A DNA stretch of 64,000 nucleotides, from assembly GCF_005239225.2 (NCBI RefSeq), contig NC_133293.1, positions 3,906,001 through 3,970,000 of the forward strand, written 5' to 3'. Positions 45,560 to 58,371 of this stretch are shown here, piece by piece; position 1 is the first letter of the stretch, and each line of letters opens with the position of its first letter. The translations under genes and the position numbers were made by a program. The notes under the pieces were generated by a model. That model saw only the letters and a program-made list of their open reading frames with translations. It was not told the DNA's origin and searched no databases. Source of the DNA: Populus alba. Taxonomy: Eukaryota; Streptophyta; Magnoliopsida; Malpighiales; Salicaceae.

Positions 45560-47060
45560 TAAAACAAATATAATTGATAGTGTTATAATTATGAATTAAC
45601 ACTAGATAAATAATAAAAACTAAAAGTATAATGGAGCCAATATTTAATGACGAAAAAAAAGTTGTGTTGGTGAACAAAAACTATGAGACTAAACAAAATG
45701 ATTTGTAGTAATCCATAGTGTTTTATGAGAAAAGATATTGTGCTTTCACTATATGATTTAGCTTTTCTGTTAAAAAAAAGCAAAAAAAATTACAAAGCTA
45801 AATTCTCTACCAACTTAATATTAAAAAAAAACCAACAAAGATAATTTTGAAAGGAAAAATATTGTAGCAATTGACAATGTTTTGTGAGGAAAAGTATAGT
45901 TCTTTCTCCAATAAAATCGACATAGATAATTTTAGAAAAAATCATAAAAAAAAATCATTTAGAAAAATATTATAGCAATTCACAGTGTTTTATGAGAAAA
46001 GCTACGACACTTTTCTCATATGATTTAGCTTTATTATAATTATAATTCTTAACCCAACTCAATATTAAAAAAAAAAATCAACAAAGATAATTTTTGAAAA
46101 ATATCATATGGGAAAACACTACAATAATTCATAGTATTTTAAAGAAAAAAAAAAAAATTACAAAGCGAAATTTCTCAAGATGCTCAATATTAAAAAATAA
46201 AATCAACAGAGACAATTTTAGAAAAAAAAAAGGAAAAAAAAAATATGTTGGAAACACTGTACCAATTCACAGTGTTTTGTAATGAAAACTATAGTGCTTT
46301 CCCACATGATTTAACTTTATTTGTAATGACTTATAATTATAATTCTCAACTAACTCAATATTAAAAAAATAAAATTGACAAAGATAATTTTGAAAAAATC
46401 TTAAGAAAAAAAAATCATGTTGAGAGACACTCTAGTAATCCATAATGTTTTGTGAGGATAGCTACAATACTTTCCCCACATGATTAAGCTTTATTACAAA
46501 GTTAAATTCTAACCAACTCAATATTAAAAAAAATAAAATTGACAAAAATAATTTTGGGAAAAAATATTACAAAAAAAGAAAACACAAAAGAAACTGGAAA
46601 AAAAAACCATGAGGGAAAAAAATACTATGGCAATTCAAAGTAATTTGTGAGGAAAGGTACAGTGCTTTTCTCACATATTATAACTATAATTTTTAACCAT
46701 TTTTAATATTAAAAAATAAAATAAAAAAAGATAATTTTAAAGAAAATCATCAAAAAAAAACCATGTAGAGAAACATTGTAGCAATCAACAATGTTTTAAA
46801 GAAAAAAATTACAAAACTAAATTCTCAATGAGCTCAATATTAAAAGAATAAAATCAAAAAGTATAATTTTGAAAAATAAAAAAAATAAAATAGAAAAACC
46901 ATGTGGGAAAACACCTTAGCAATCCACACTATTTTAAAGGAAATAATTATAAAACAAAATTTTTAACTAGCTTGATATTAAAAAAGTAAAGATAACAAAG
47001 ATAATTCTGAAAATAAAATGAACAAAAAAAGGGAAAGTTGGAAAAAAAAAAAGGAAAGTA
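45560..47060. repeat. Degenerate tandem repeat, about 150 bp unit, about nine units
   Basis: Each unit carries a version of AATTCACAGTGTTTTGTGAG, GCTTT.CCACATGATT.AGC, AACTCAATATTAAAAAA and ACAAAGATAATTTTGAAAA. Starts of the CAGTGTTTT word lie near 45717, 45883, 45981, 46132, 46273, 46443, 46638, 46787 and 46927. Units are diverged and vary in length. Only its first part is matched in unit B before the transposon at 61608. Confidence 0.75.
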
Positions 47061-47781
47061 ATTTTGAAAAAAAAAAGAAGCAGAAACTATTGGGTATTGA
47101 TGAATAGTGAATTCCTCACACCCTTTAAATTATTACTTAATATGTATTAATAAATAAATATATAAAAATAAGTTAATAACAATGATTGAAGTTCAATGTG
47201 AAATGTTAAAAGATAGATATAGATCATGATATATGATCTCGTAAAAAATAATATGAATTCGATTGTATTTAAAGATTTCTTTCAACTAATTTCTTATTAA
47301 ATCAAACAATTATTAAAAAAGATACTTACAAAGAGAAAAACAACTATTTAAAATATAAGAGAGAAAAAAATAAAAACCATATAAGGACGTTGATGATTTC
47401 ATCACAAGGATGCACCCTCCCTTGTTATAATTAATTATTAATTGCAATGATATCCATATTATTATACTGCAGATATACCATATTCAAAAGCATATTTTTA
47501 TTGGCGTTTGGAATTCTCAAAGAGCTGGTGTTCCACTCTATGTTATCTTTGCAAAGGCCCCTTTCTGGGGCTTTGTTGCAGGCATTTCCCATTGCTGGAA
47601 ATTTACTGGAAGCTTAAACAATTTGTGTGATGTTACTTTGTCCATTGTTTACGATTAACCTAAATTACTTTAGTTAACAATTGATATTTGCAATATTGCA
47701 AGGTCTTCTTTCTTCATTACACGACTGTCGACATAATTTACAGAACAGGAAGGGCCAAAAATGTCTGCTAGCTAAATGATC
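47060..47781. other. Spacer between duplicate units, no recognised gene
   Basis: AT-rich to about 47400. From 47470 to 47660 a frame stays open for about 60 codons after a CTGCAG that could be a splice acceptor (FIGVWNSQRAGVPLYVIFAK ...), without a domain I recognise. Confidence 0.4.
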
Positions 47782-47838
47782 ATATGTTCCTCTCCCTTTC
47801 ACTTTATCTATACATCTTTTGCACATGAAGGAATATAT

Positions 47839-48005
47839 ATGGAGAATACAGCCATTTCTAAAGTGTGCCTCAACAACACAAAAACCCTAATCTGTGAATG
47901 TGATGCCACGATCCGTCCTCGCGGGCGATCCATCGCTTGCATTTTGCTTTCTTCTTTATCGTTAGTGCATAAAGCTTACATTCTTTTTCCACTCGCCGCC
48001 TACAC

Positions 48006-48052
<47 letters not shown>

Positions 48053-48177
48053 CTCTGTCTCTCACGTTAGCCGTATATGCTGGCCAAGTATGTAATGCAT
48101 GTGCATACATATTCTTGCACCCCAACATTCACAATGCATACATGTGCACTGGTATAATAGACATCCATCACCTATAA
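47839..48177 (+). CDS. Small cysteine-containing ORF, unit B (hypothetical)
   Basis: Same start as 25599 (MENTAISKVCLNNTKTLICE) but the first cysteine is serine. The frame continues through the CT repeat (a run of Leu-Ser) to 48177. The run-on is caused by microsatellite length change, which argues against a conserved C-terminus. It is probably a relic; function unknown. Confidence 0.25.
48010..48065. repeat. (CT)n microsatellite, unit B
   Basis: About 28 CT-type units with GCTGT interruptions, longer than in unit A. Confidence 0.9.
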
Positions 48178-48429
48178 TGATCAACCTTCTATTTGTTTTG
48201 AATAAATTTGTAAGATTTTAGGGCACACCTTAAAACTACTTCCTATGCAGGTAGTTTCAATTTTTTATCAAAACTATTTTTTATATTAAATTTACTATCA
48301 ATTTTTCAAAAATTCTCAATTGAAAACATCCATCAAATTAGAGCTTTCATGCTAAAATCATGTAATGGTTTGAAAAGGATTTCAGACCTTTATAAGTCTT
48401 AGAGGTTGTATTGGCGGGATACATTCAAC

Positions 48430-48724
48430 ACATGACGTCTAGGCGTTTCACACAATAATCAAAGTCCAGTGCAAATAATCAGAATCCGCTTATTCACGGT
48501 TCTGTTCATTTCCCATGCGAAGCAAATGGTAGAATTGTTTTTTATTACATCCATTTTTTATTAGTCTTTTTTATAAAATATTAACTGATAAATATTTTTT
48601 ATCTTGCAGGCCACGATTCTTAGACGTGAGCCAAGCCCAATCGAGGTATGTTGGTTTTCAACCTTTTTTTCTTATCTTATTATTTCCTTGAATTTGATGA
48701 ATTTATTTTTTTCTTTCCAAGATC
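48430..48724 (+). pseudogene. Fossil CACTA gene, unit B, left part
   Basis: This is the counterpart of 26160-26575 (CTTAGACGTGAGCCAAGC present near 48619), with a further loss after the GAG. It is interrupted at 48725 by CACTA element 2 and resumes at 58372. Confidence 0.65.
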
Positions 48725-49235
48725 CACAACAAGAATTCACAGTTTTACCGATGGAAATATTTCGTCGGTATGTGATTGATAGTACGGTCGATAAAATAAT
48801 TTACCGATAAATTACCGAAGGAATACGTCCGTCGGCTTACCTTTCGTCGGTGATTCCCATTCCATCGCTATATATCGGTCGGGCAAAACAAAAAAAACCA
48901 ATTTACCGACGGTTTTAACAGACGGATTTGCGTGCCAAAAAAACTTTTCTCGCTTCAATAATACCGACGGATTGTTATTCCGTCAGTGATATCACAATTC
49001 ACCGACAGTTACGTTCCGTCGGTAACTTAGTCGGTGAATTGTTGAAACACCGACAGAATATACCGTCTGTGAATTCGTCGGTAATATATAATACTGATGG
49101 AATTACTCCGTCGGTAAATCTGTTGGTGAGTCATGAAAACACCGACCGAATTTATCCGTCTGGAAATTTGTCGGTGATGGTCGCGACTACTATCTAATGC
49201 CGACGGATGTATTCCGTCGGTAAATCCCTTTGTAA
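48725..49235. repeat. Terminal repeats of CACTA 2 (downstream end)
   Basis: Dense ACCGACGG / CCGTCGGT motifs, homologous to 24335-24823 of element 1 in reverse. Confidence 0.85.
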
Positions 49236-49445
49236 TTTTTATTTTTTTATTTTTTTTTATAATTATTTAGAATACATAAATATAAAATGATATAAATTAA
49301 TGGTAATAAAAACCAATTATGCAAATTAAAATTTTATATTAAGCATCAAAACAAAAAATGAAAGATAAATATATTCATTACAAAAATGAAATGTTTCAAA
49401 AAAACATTAAATGAAATTTTAAATGTAAATAATGTTTATCAAAAA

Positions 49446-51101
49446 TTAATATAAAGGAGGATGAGGAGGATCAGGAGGAGGAGGAGGCTGGCTGTTATGC
49501 GGCCAACTTGGATTGGGTGCACATGTTCCACCTTGTGACATGTTTATGACCATTTGACGAAGCTCTTCATAGGCTGCTCTTGGTTGTGCAAATTCTGCTG
49601 TGTATTGTTCTTTGAGTTTTGTGTACGCCTCTGATAGGTGGCCGCACCTTTGCTGCAAGGCCACAAGCTCCTTAGATTGGGAGCTCGATACTGATTGGGA
49701 GCTCCCAACGGTTGAAGCAGTACAGGTCGTCCACAAGTTGTCGGCCCTAGTGTTGGAGAGCCCGTAAACCCAATTCTTATCGGGTCCACCTGACGATCCA
49801 ACCTCCATCCACAAATTCCGGATCGAATTCTGGATGGGTCGAAAGATCGTCCCCGTATGTCTCCCTCAACCGATTATTATAGGTCTCCTGAAAATAAAAC
49901 AAGTAATCATCATATTCAATTCAATAAACATAATAATAACTTACAAAATAAAATGGATGAATAAACATACCACAAAATGTTGAGCGCGACTGTCAATGAA
50001 CTGTTGCACCCCCTTTTGGTGGTCTTGACTTCACACGTGCGTCTCCACAAACAGCTCCATAGGGCTCGGCTCACATCCAAGAGACGTAGCCTATAATGAA
50101 AAAAAATTATTAACAACAAATTAATTGAACGATATATTTTGTTTAAATTAATCTTACCATCCGTTTCGCATGTGTAGCAAACGGAACGGAGCCGCCGGTG
50201 TGCGTTGTCACCGAGCCATGAATTGGCCGATTCCGGTTGCCAGCACCGGACTGTGAGCATCGTGTGAACCGTTCAGACGTCACGTGCTCAAGATAGTGCG
50301 GCCATATATCCTCCGGATGTATATCGGTTTGAAATCCCTCCAAAACGCAACATCGTTCTAGCCTTGGAACCCCCTATCCCTCGCAGTTTTTTTGTCTTTT
50401 TTTGGGCTTTGTACCAAAAATCACGCAACCTACTTAACGCAATCAAAAATTACATTTCAAAACATAAATTTTTTTGTAAAAAAAAGTTGTATTGTTTTCG
50501 ATGTTACTTAGTTGCCGCGTGATTTTCCCATACCCTCCTCACAACATTGTTATGTTCGTCGTCCTAGCAGAATCGATTCTGTGTATAAAAAATAATTTTT
50601 AAAAATGTTAATAATCTATTTACAATTATATTAAGAATTTATTAGAAATAAGCTGAAAATTATATATTAACACGAACCTCAAATCTGGAAAACCATGCAT
50701 TGATTTGAGGCATCCATTCAGGATGCCTGGATATCTGACTCCATTGAAACAATGGAATCTCCTTCAACGCTTTAAACGCCGATGATATTACTCGGGCGGC
50801 CTCAATGTTTGTGAACCTGAAAAAAAATGAAATTAATTAAAAAAAAATTAAAACCTTAACAAACTTACATTGAAAGATCGTCCTTCCATTGTGCCTCGTA
50901 CTTGCGGGTCCATCGATTCTGCTGCGAAGGCATGCCGCTTCTGCGACGTGAAACATCGCTGGAAGAGGCAGCATCAGCTGACAGCGCAAGTGGTGTAGGT
51001 GCGTCTTCTTGAGAGGCACCTAAGGAAATGTCTCCATCGCTGCTAGACGAACTAGATGCGACCGTACGCGTACGTGCAGCTCTGGTTTTCATTCTCTGCA
51101 T
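49446..51101 (-). pseudogene. Transposase_24-type accessory gene of CACTA 2
   Basis: It has the same exon series as 22416-24137, on the minus strand: a start exon (51101-50865) with SSSSSDGDISLGASQEDAPT, then exons to about 50680, 50500, 50160 and 49980, and a last exon (about 49893-49446). That last exon is open across LWMEVGSSGGPDKN, where element 1 has a stop, and continues through a Gln/Glu-rich coiled coil to a Pro-rich end. Likely damage: FQTDIHPEDIW differs from FKPIYILEDIW, the intervening exon near 50343-50425 contains a frame break, and RHDCQKG-type residues are altered. Possibly closer to functional than the copy in element 1. Confidence 0.75.
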
Positions 51102-51109
51102 CTAACCAA

Positions 51110-52200
51110 TTTTATATAAGTAATTATATAATTCAATTGAAATGTTAAAAAAAATTCGGCAGCACCTCCCCTGTACTTGGATGCTACCCAAATCCACAAA
51201 CCTACAAATATTAACAATAGCCACAACAAATTGACCCAATCTATACTAATTATTCCAACATATTCAATTACTAATCCTAAGGTAAATTCTACATTAACAA
51301 TTACAATTTAACAAATTATTCAATAATTATGTCAATACAAAAAAATTATAAATTCAAAATAAATAGAAACAATTAAATACAAATCATCAAGTTAGAGTAA
51401 AATTAATAATTCTTCCAACATATTCAATTACTAAATCTAAGATAAATTCAACATTAACAATATTAATTCAACAAATTATTAAATATTCATTATGGCAATA
51501 CAATAATAAAATATATTTAATAAATTTAAAAAAATATAAACTAACAATTAAAAACATATGCAATTACTAATTATTCAACAAATGCAATTACTAATTCTAA
51601 GGTAAATTCAACATTAACAATATTAATTCAACAAATTAATCAATAATTATATATGGCAATACAACAATAAATTATATTCAATAAATTAAAAAATATATAT
51701 AGACTAACAATTAAAATCAATGGAAATAATTAAATACAAATCATGCAATAATAAAGTAAAAATTACTAATTATTCTAACATAGTCAATTACTAATTCTAA
51801 GTTAAATTCAACTTTAACAACAAATATCCAATAAATTAACTAATGCCAATTATAACAACACAACAATAAAAAATATTCAAAAAAAAAAAAACCTACATCA
51901 AGAAAAGGAACGAAAATATGCATACCTTAATAATATGTCCAATTCAAAACTTTATCTACATTACAAAAAAAATACACCAAAACAACAAAATAACAAAAAT
52001 AAAAAAAACTACAACTAAAATAAAAGAAAATAAAATAAAATAGAAAAAACCACATACCTTTATTCAAGTCTTGCAAGAGATTCAAGGTGAAGGCCTTGAA
52101 GGATTGAGAGCAAAAAACTGAAAATTATAGGGCAGTGGAGGAGAAGAAAAACGGAGGAGAAGAAAAAATGAGGGGAAGCGGCGGGCGCTGGAAGTTATAG
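51110..52200 (-). other. Leader and AT-rich introns of CACTA 2 second gene
   Basis: The mirror of 21240-22415: repetitive A-rich intron and, near 52050-52190, leader exon sequence with donor (complement ACATACC). No other gene. Confidence 0.5.
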
Positions 52201-53275
52201 GTTATATGATAGATTTACCGACGGATTTATCGACGGATATTTAAAAAATATTATTAATTTTTTAAATCCGTTGGTAAAAGGTCAACAATCCGTCGGTAAT
52301 TTTTTAATTTCGCACCGAATTTTTTAATTGCCCTCCAAATTTTTCGTGGTCCGTCAGTGATTCCGTCGGTAATATGACACAGTCAAAGGTGCATTCAATT
52401 CACACCCTTTGGAATTCGCGCATTCCGTCGGTATTTTTGTCGATAAAATTTGCCCACCGACAACTTACCGACGGAATTAAGCCATCGGTATAAACGTCGA
52501 TAAAGTCGTCGGTGATTGTGGCATTTCGGTGTAATTATTTTTGAAATCTCTATGAGATTCCGACGAACTACGTTTCGTCGGTATGGACGTCGGTGATTGT
52601 GGCATTTCAATGTAATTATTTTCGAACTCTCTATGAGATGTCGACGGACTCATTTCCGTCGGTGAAGACATCGGTATAAACGTCAGTGATTGTGGCATTT
52701 CAGTGTAAATATTTTTGAACTCTCTGTGAGATGCCGACGGACTACGTTCTGTCGATATGGATGTCGATGATTGTGGCATTTCGGTGTTATTATTTTTGAA
52801 CTCTCTGTGAGATGCCGACGGACTATGTTCCGTCGGTATGGACATCGGTGATTGTGGCATTTCGGTGTAATTATTTTCGAACTCTCTGTGAGATGCCGAC
52901 GGACTCCTTTTCATCGGTGACAACGTCGCTAAAGTCGTCGGTATAAACGTCGATGATTGTGGCATTTCGGTGTAATTATTTTCGAACTCTCTATGAGATG
53001 CCAACGGACTCCTTTTCGTCGGTGACAATGTCGCTAAAGTCATCGGTATAAACGTCGGTGATTGTGGCATTTTGGTGTAATTATTTTTGAACTCTCTATG
53101 AGATGCCGACGGACTAGTATCCATCGGAATGGACGTCGGTGATTGTGGCATTTCAGTGTAATTATTTTCAAACTCTCTGTGAGATGCCGACGGACTATGT
53201 TCCGTCGGTATGGACGTCGGTGATTGTTCAATGTCCATTAGGTGTTGTGTTTGTATTTTCTGTTTACCTTCCTGC
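52200..53275 (-). repeat. Internal ACCGACGGA array with in-frame repeat (CACTA 2)
   Basis: Open from 53319 to 52477 (280 residues). Eight units of mostly 27 residues have the form SPTSIPTEHSPSASHREFEN plus NYTEMPQ, with some units of 31 and 35. Length changes are whole codons. Every unit holds TCCGTCGG or CGTCGGTA motifs. A splice-acceptor-like TTTTTGCAG precedes the repeat in gene orientation (near 53271). Confidence 0.75.
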
Positions 53276-53407
53276 AAAAAATTCAATGACAAACTGTCCA
53301 TCGCACAAAACAATAGCAACAGTGCTTAAATAATAAATATATATTTCATGTTTCAAAATATATCATCCATAATGTAAATTACATTAAGAAAAGGGTTTTA
53401 CACAGAA

Positions 53408-56400
53408 TTAGTCAGAATTATGGATATCATCTTCTTCGTCATCAATTGAATAGCCATCACCTTCATCGCAATCTTCAATATGGATATCATCTTCTTCATC
53501 GACATTTGCTTGTCCGCTAGAGCTCAAAACAACGTTCAACTCCTCTACGTCAACATCAACAAGACTATCATCGGAAACACGAAAATTTGAATTTTCTTCC
53601 AATTCAATCAAAGGAGCAACTCGATATGGTTCAACCAACTCACTAACTTGAAAGACTTCATCTCGCACACTTGTTTCTTCGTTCTCATCCTGAACAACCT
53701 CGACACGACCCCGTGGTTTCGTTTTTAAAACAGAAAACCAATCAACTCTTGATCGATCCTTTCTAAATGAAGGGGTGTATGTGTAATAAACTTGTTGACA
53801 TTGCTTTGCGAAAACAAAGACGTCGTTTATGTTGCGGAGTCTAGCTTTTAAGTTGATTTCGACCAAACCATGGTGCGTATCAACTCTGATTCCTATGTTT
53901 GTCGTGTCATACCAATAGCATTTGAATAAAAACACAGTATTATGCTCGCTATGATATTGTAGTTCGACAACCTCTTCTAAGCTACCATAGTAGTCAACTT
54001 CTAACTCACTACTTGTGGATCCTTTAACACAAACACCACAGTTGTATGTCTTTCTTCCTTGCCCGTATTCTTCAGTACGGAAAACATATCCATTAACAAA
54101 ATACTCGTTGTAGCACTTAAATTTTCTTTCAGGCCCAAGGCTTAGTGAAGACAATGACTTAGACGCACTTCTTCCCATTTGATAAACCTTGTATACATGT
54201 AATGTACTTCAATAAACGGTAAATGAACAAGAATCTCGTAATGGCATGCATACGTACAATAATTTTGCAAGTTAGAATGAGTTTGTGATAGTGCTTACAT
54301 GTGTTCTGAACCATGTGGCAAATTGTTCATCTTGTAATTGAAAGATCTGGGAGTCAGTCAGCTGCGAGTTATTGGAGAGCAAATATTGTCGATGTTGCCT
54401 GCAAGTGATAATGAGTGTATGATTTCACAATATATAATTACCAATATTTGACTGACAAAGTTTAATTAGTATTACACATATATAAACTTACTGAATAAAT
54501 GGTCTCAGCTCATCACAGTTAAATAAAACATAGTTGTGTGCTTGTTTAAATTCTATTTTTGACAAATATCTTCCTCGTACGGCATTTTTAGGTGTGGGTC
54601 GTCCAATATTGGAGAATATTGACAAGTTCCCACTGGAAGGCACTTCATCGCCATCGTCATGCCGTGGAACGCGATTGATTCTTGTTCTCAGATGAGGTTC
54701 AAAATTGTACGAGATAAATGTTGATATCTCTTCAACAATATAGGCCTCACATATCGAAGCCTCAACATGCGTCTTGTTCTTAACCTTTTTTCTTGAGATT
54801 AAACAAGTACCTGCATTGAATTACAATTCAAGTATTTCCAATTAAGAAAAAACATAGAAAAAACTTTTAGATATGAATTCCATTGCAACTGTAATATCTC
54901 ACCGTTCGAATGGGTACATCCATCTATACTGGACCGGTCCTCCAGCTTTTGCCTCGAACGGTAGATGTATAGGGAGATGCTTCATTGAGTTAAAAAATAG
55001 AGGGAATATCATCTCAAGTTTGCATAGTGTCTCGATGATATTCGTTTGAAGCCTCTCAATGTGCTCAACATTGAACTTGCTAGAGCATATATCTCTGAAG
55101 AAATGATTGATCTCCGTCAGTGCATCCCATATTCCCTTTGGCAACAAATCACGAAAAGCTAATGGGATGAGTGTTTGCATAAACATGTGGCAGTCATGAC
55201 TCTTCATTCCATACAATTTGCAGTCCTCTATGTTAACAAGCCTTGATATGTTCGATGCATGTCCATCTGGAAAACACAGACTCTTAAGCCATTTGTAGAC
55301 TAGCAGTTGTGTGTTTTTCTCTAACACGAGGCTTGCCCTTGGTTTTGCGACCCGTGACTCCTCATAAACCAACTCCATATTTTTACGATTACAGTATAAA
55401 GCTATATCCAATCTAGACTTGATGTTGTCCTTTGTCTTCCCCTTCACATCCATGACGGTGTTGAAAATATTCTCAAACACGTTCTTTTCGATGTGCATGA
55501 CGTCAAGGTTATGGCGGAGAAGTTTGGTCTTCCAATAAGGAAGCTCCCAAAAGATACTTCGCTTTACCCAATTATGGGTAAAACCAAAACCAGGAAACTT
55601 TTGCTTACCTGATTGAAGGCCAAACACAATGTCACCGTACTCTGATACAACATGATGCAATTCTTCACCAGAAAGATGCGGGGATGCAACATCTTGTTCA
55701 ACTCTGCCAACAAAGAAATCTTTTCTGTTCTTTCTGAACCTGTGATTAAGTGGCAAGAAGCGACGGTGACAGTCAAAAAAAGAAGTTTTACCTCCGTTTG
55801 CTAGCGTGAATGCCTTGTTGTTTTCCATGCAGTATAGACATGCGAGTTTCTCATGCGTGCTCCAACCAGAAAGCATTCCATAAGCTGGAAAATCATTAAT
55901 AGTCTACATCAAAGCCGCCCTCATAAGGAAATTTTGTTTCCTCGATATATCATAAGTCAGAGCTCCAGAGGACCACAACTGCGCCAGCTCATCTATCAAC
56001 GGTCGAAGACAAACATCTATATTCCGCCCCGGGCTGCTTGGACCGGGTATGACAGTAGATAGAAACATGAACTCCGGCCTCATACACATTCCTGGTGGCA
56101 AGTTATAAATTGTGAGTATGACTGGCCAACAAGAATAGGGAGCAACAAATGACCCAAATGGGTTGAATTCGTCTATACACAACCCAAGACGGACATTCCT
56201 TGATTCAGCTGAAAAGTTAGGATGCACACTGTTAAAGCATTTCCACGCTTCGCCGTCACAAGGATGCACCATCACACCATCAACCGCATCATGTGTTTGG
56301 TGCCATGTCATGTGCTCAGCAGTCCTTCGTGACATGAATAACCTCTACAGTCTAGGTGTGATCAAGAAATATCTAAGTTTTTTATACGCCACTAAAGTCT

Positions 56401-57183
56401 TTCCCCTGCCAGTTCTGGGTTTGTAACGCGAATGCCCGCATGTCATGCACTAGGTCATCTCAGCATTTTCAAGGTAGTGTAACATGCAGAAGTTAGGCAC
56501 ATGTCAATTTTCTAGTATCCTAAACCGAGGGGTTTCATCATGGACTTCGCAGCATAGAAGTTCTCTTTGAGTCTGTTCCCTTCAGGTAAAATGCTTCTTG
56601 CCTAATCAATAATTTTGTCATACCCGGCCTCACTCAGCCCATGATCTGACTTGATGGTGAACACTTATGCCACGGCCGATAATTTACTGTGGTTTGTGCA
56701 GCCATCCCATAATGGTTCATCAGAATCTTTCAACAAATCAAAAAACCTAGTTGCCTCTGCATTAGGTTCTTCTTCTACGATTGGACATTAACTAACATTA
56801 CCTTGATTCATTCTCATTGCATCCATAACCATGTTTATGTAAGGATTAGTGTTGTCATTTGCCGCTTCATGCACGTTGCTAGCACTAGAAGTTGACCGAA
56901 CCACTGTTTCTCCCATTCTCCTATTACTAACAAATACCTCTCCATGTGCATACCAACACTCGTAATCCTCCACAAACCCTTTGTGTAGAAGATGCATCAT
57001 TACAACATCTGGATGCAGATACTTTTTATTTTGACACTTCCTGCATGGACACCTAATACCGCCTCCAGTAAAATTTCTGGGAATAGATGTTGCGAAATTA
57101 ATAAAACCCCGAACCTCGTTACAATAATCCATCCTCCGCAATTCTTGGGGTGAATCTAGATACATCCATGAACGATCATCCAT
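53408..57183 (-). pseudogene. TNP2-type CACTA transposase of element 2, broken
   Basis: The N-terminal Transposase-associated domain (57183-56788, DDRSWMYLDSPQE, CPCRKCQNKK) ends in a CAA-to-TAA change. The Transposase_21 core (56335-55876) includes HPNFSAESRNVRLGLCIDEF then NPFG, the motif bearing the catalytic aspartate, and PPGMCMRPEFMFLSTVIPGP; a TAG replaces Trp at about 55900 (..ALM/TINDFPAYG). The next frame runs from 55876 to 54899 (HNLDVMHIEKNVFENIFN, DUF4218, ending PVQYRWMYPFER). Small exons follow near 54790-54490 and 54400-54300. DUF4216 and an acidic tail lie at 54178-53408. It is more complete than element 1 but carries at least two nonsense changes. Confidence 0.85.
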
Positions 57184-57689
57184 GACTTCTATCGAACCTC
57201 TATAAAATTATGATGACATCATGTATATATTAATTAACTAAGTTAGGTAAATAAACTTGTAAATATATTACTTTACCTCGAGATTATCCAACAAACCAAT
57301 GACAACTTCTCATAAATATTAAATATTCATTATCATTTATCAACGTCCATACAAATTAATATATATATATAAAAATTAACAGAAATTACCACTCTGCAAT
57401 ACCATCGATAAAACTTAAAAAGGACCTATTAAGCAAGCTATTAATTATTTCAAAACATAACATGTAATTCGGTAATTCCATAAAGTTTTAACAATTTACA
57501 AACAAATATAATCTTACAAAATCTAAAACAAACTATAACAGGTATAAAATTATACATTCATAAGCTACAACTTTGTTTGAGAAATAACAATAAAACATGA
57601 ACATCTACTAATAAAAATACATATATTAAAAAAACAATAAAATTGACATTTAAATGTTAAAATTTAAAAAGATAGAATTACTTACAAAA

Positions 57690-58371
57690 ATTGATAAAAT
57701 CCGTCGGTAAATCAAAACACGGATGCTGTGACCACAAAACTTCAAGAAATACAACTGCTGAGATGAGAAAGATTTTTGTTTGGGGCGAGGGGGGGCTAGT
57801 TATTTGCAAATGGGGAGACTTAGGATTAGGAAGAAAAAGGAGAAATGGGGGAGGAGAGTGTCGGCAGGGCGGCCATATATTTACTTTTTCCGACGGACTA
57901 ACACCGTCGGTGATTTCGTCAGTGAGTCCATCATGAATTATGACAGGGAATCGACACGTCACCGCATGGACCAGCTTTTTTAAATCCCTCGGTGATTTCG
58001 TCGGTATTTTTTTACGGTGCACCTGTCACGTCACCCGTACAGACCTGGCATTCAAATCCGTCGGTGATTCCGTCGATATTGTTGACGGTGAACCGGTCAC
58101 GTCACCCGTACGAGTCCTAGGTTTTGAATCCGTCGGTGATTCTGTCGGAAAAATCACCCGCCAAAACCTCCGCCTCAGGTACCCGCCCTTTTTTCATTAA
58201 TTCTGAACTTTCCGTCCGTAATTCGGTCGGTAATTACCAACGATTTCTAACCGTCGGTAATTACCGACCGAATTACGGATGGAAATATTCCGTCGGTAAT
58301 TTCAACCCAAAAATACCAACAGAAATATGTCGTCGGGGATTCTGTTGGTATTTAGCGAGTTTCTGGTAGTG
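57690..58371. repeat. Leader and terminal repeats of CACTA 2 (upstream end)
   Basis: The mirror of 16558-17230: a GA-rich (complement CT-rich) leader at 57720-57870, then dense CCGTCGGT motifs to the TTTCTGGTAGTG terminus. Confidence 0.85.

Larger units (their letters stand above)
25542..45760 (+). repeat. Tandem duplicate, unit A
   Basis: Homology with unit B begins at ATATGTTCCTCTCCC (25542 versus 47782) and runs through the small ORF, the CT repeat, the CACTA fossil, the glutaredoxin gene and its 3' flank to about 45750 (versus about 61607). Removing the copia insertion (27575-43162) leaves about 4.6 kb. The right border cannot be set because unit B is interrupted by a transposon there. 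Confidence 0.85.
48725..58371 (-). mobile_element. CACTA (En/Spm) transposon 2, inverted
   Basis: The 9647-bp element is the same family as element 1 but reversed. The right end is TTTCTGGTAGTG (complement of CACTACCAGAAA); the left end is CACAACAAGAATTCAC, one base off CACTACAAG. The target duplication is not clean (ATC left, ACA right; unit A shows GATACATATAACAGC uninterrupted), so the left edge has mutated. It carries both genes on the minus strand and more of the transposase than element 1. Confidence 0.92.
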
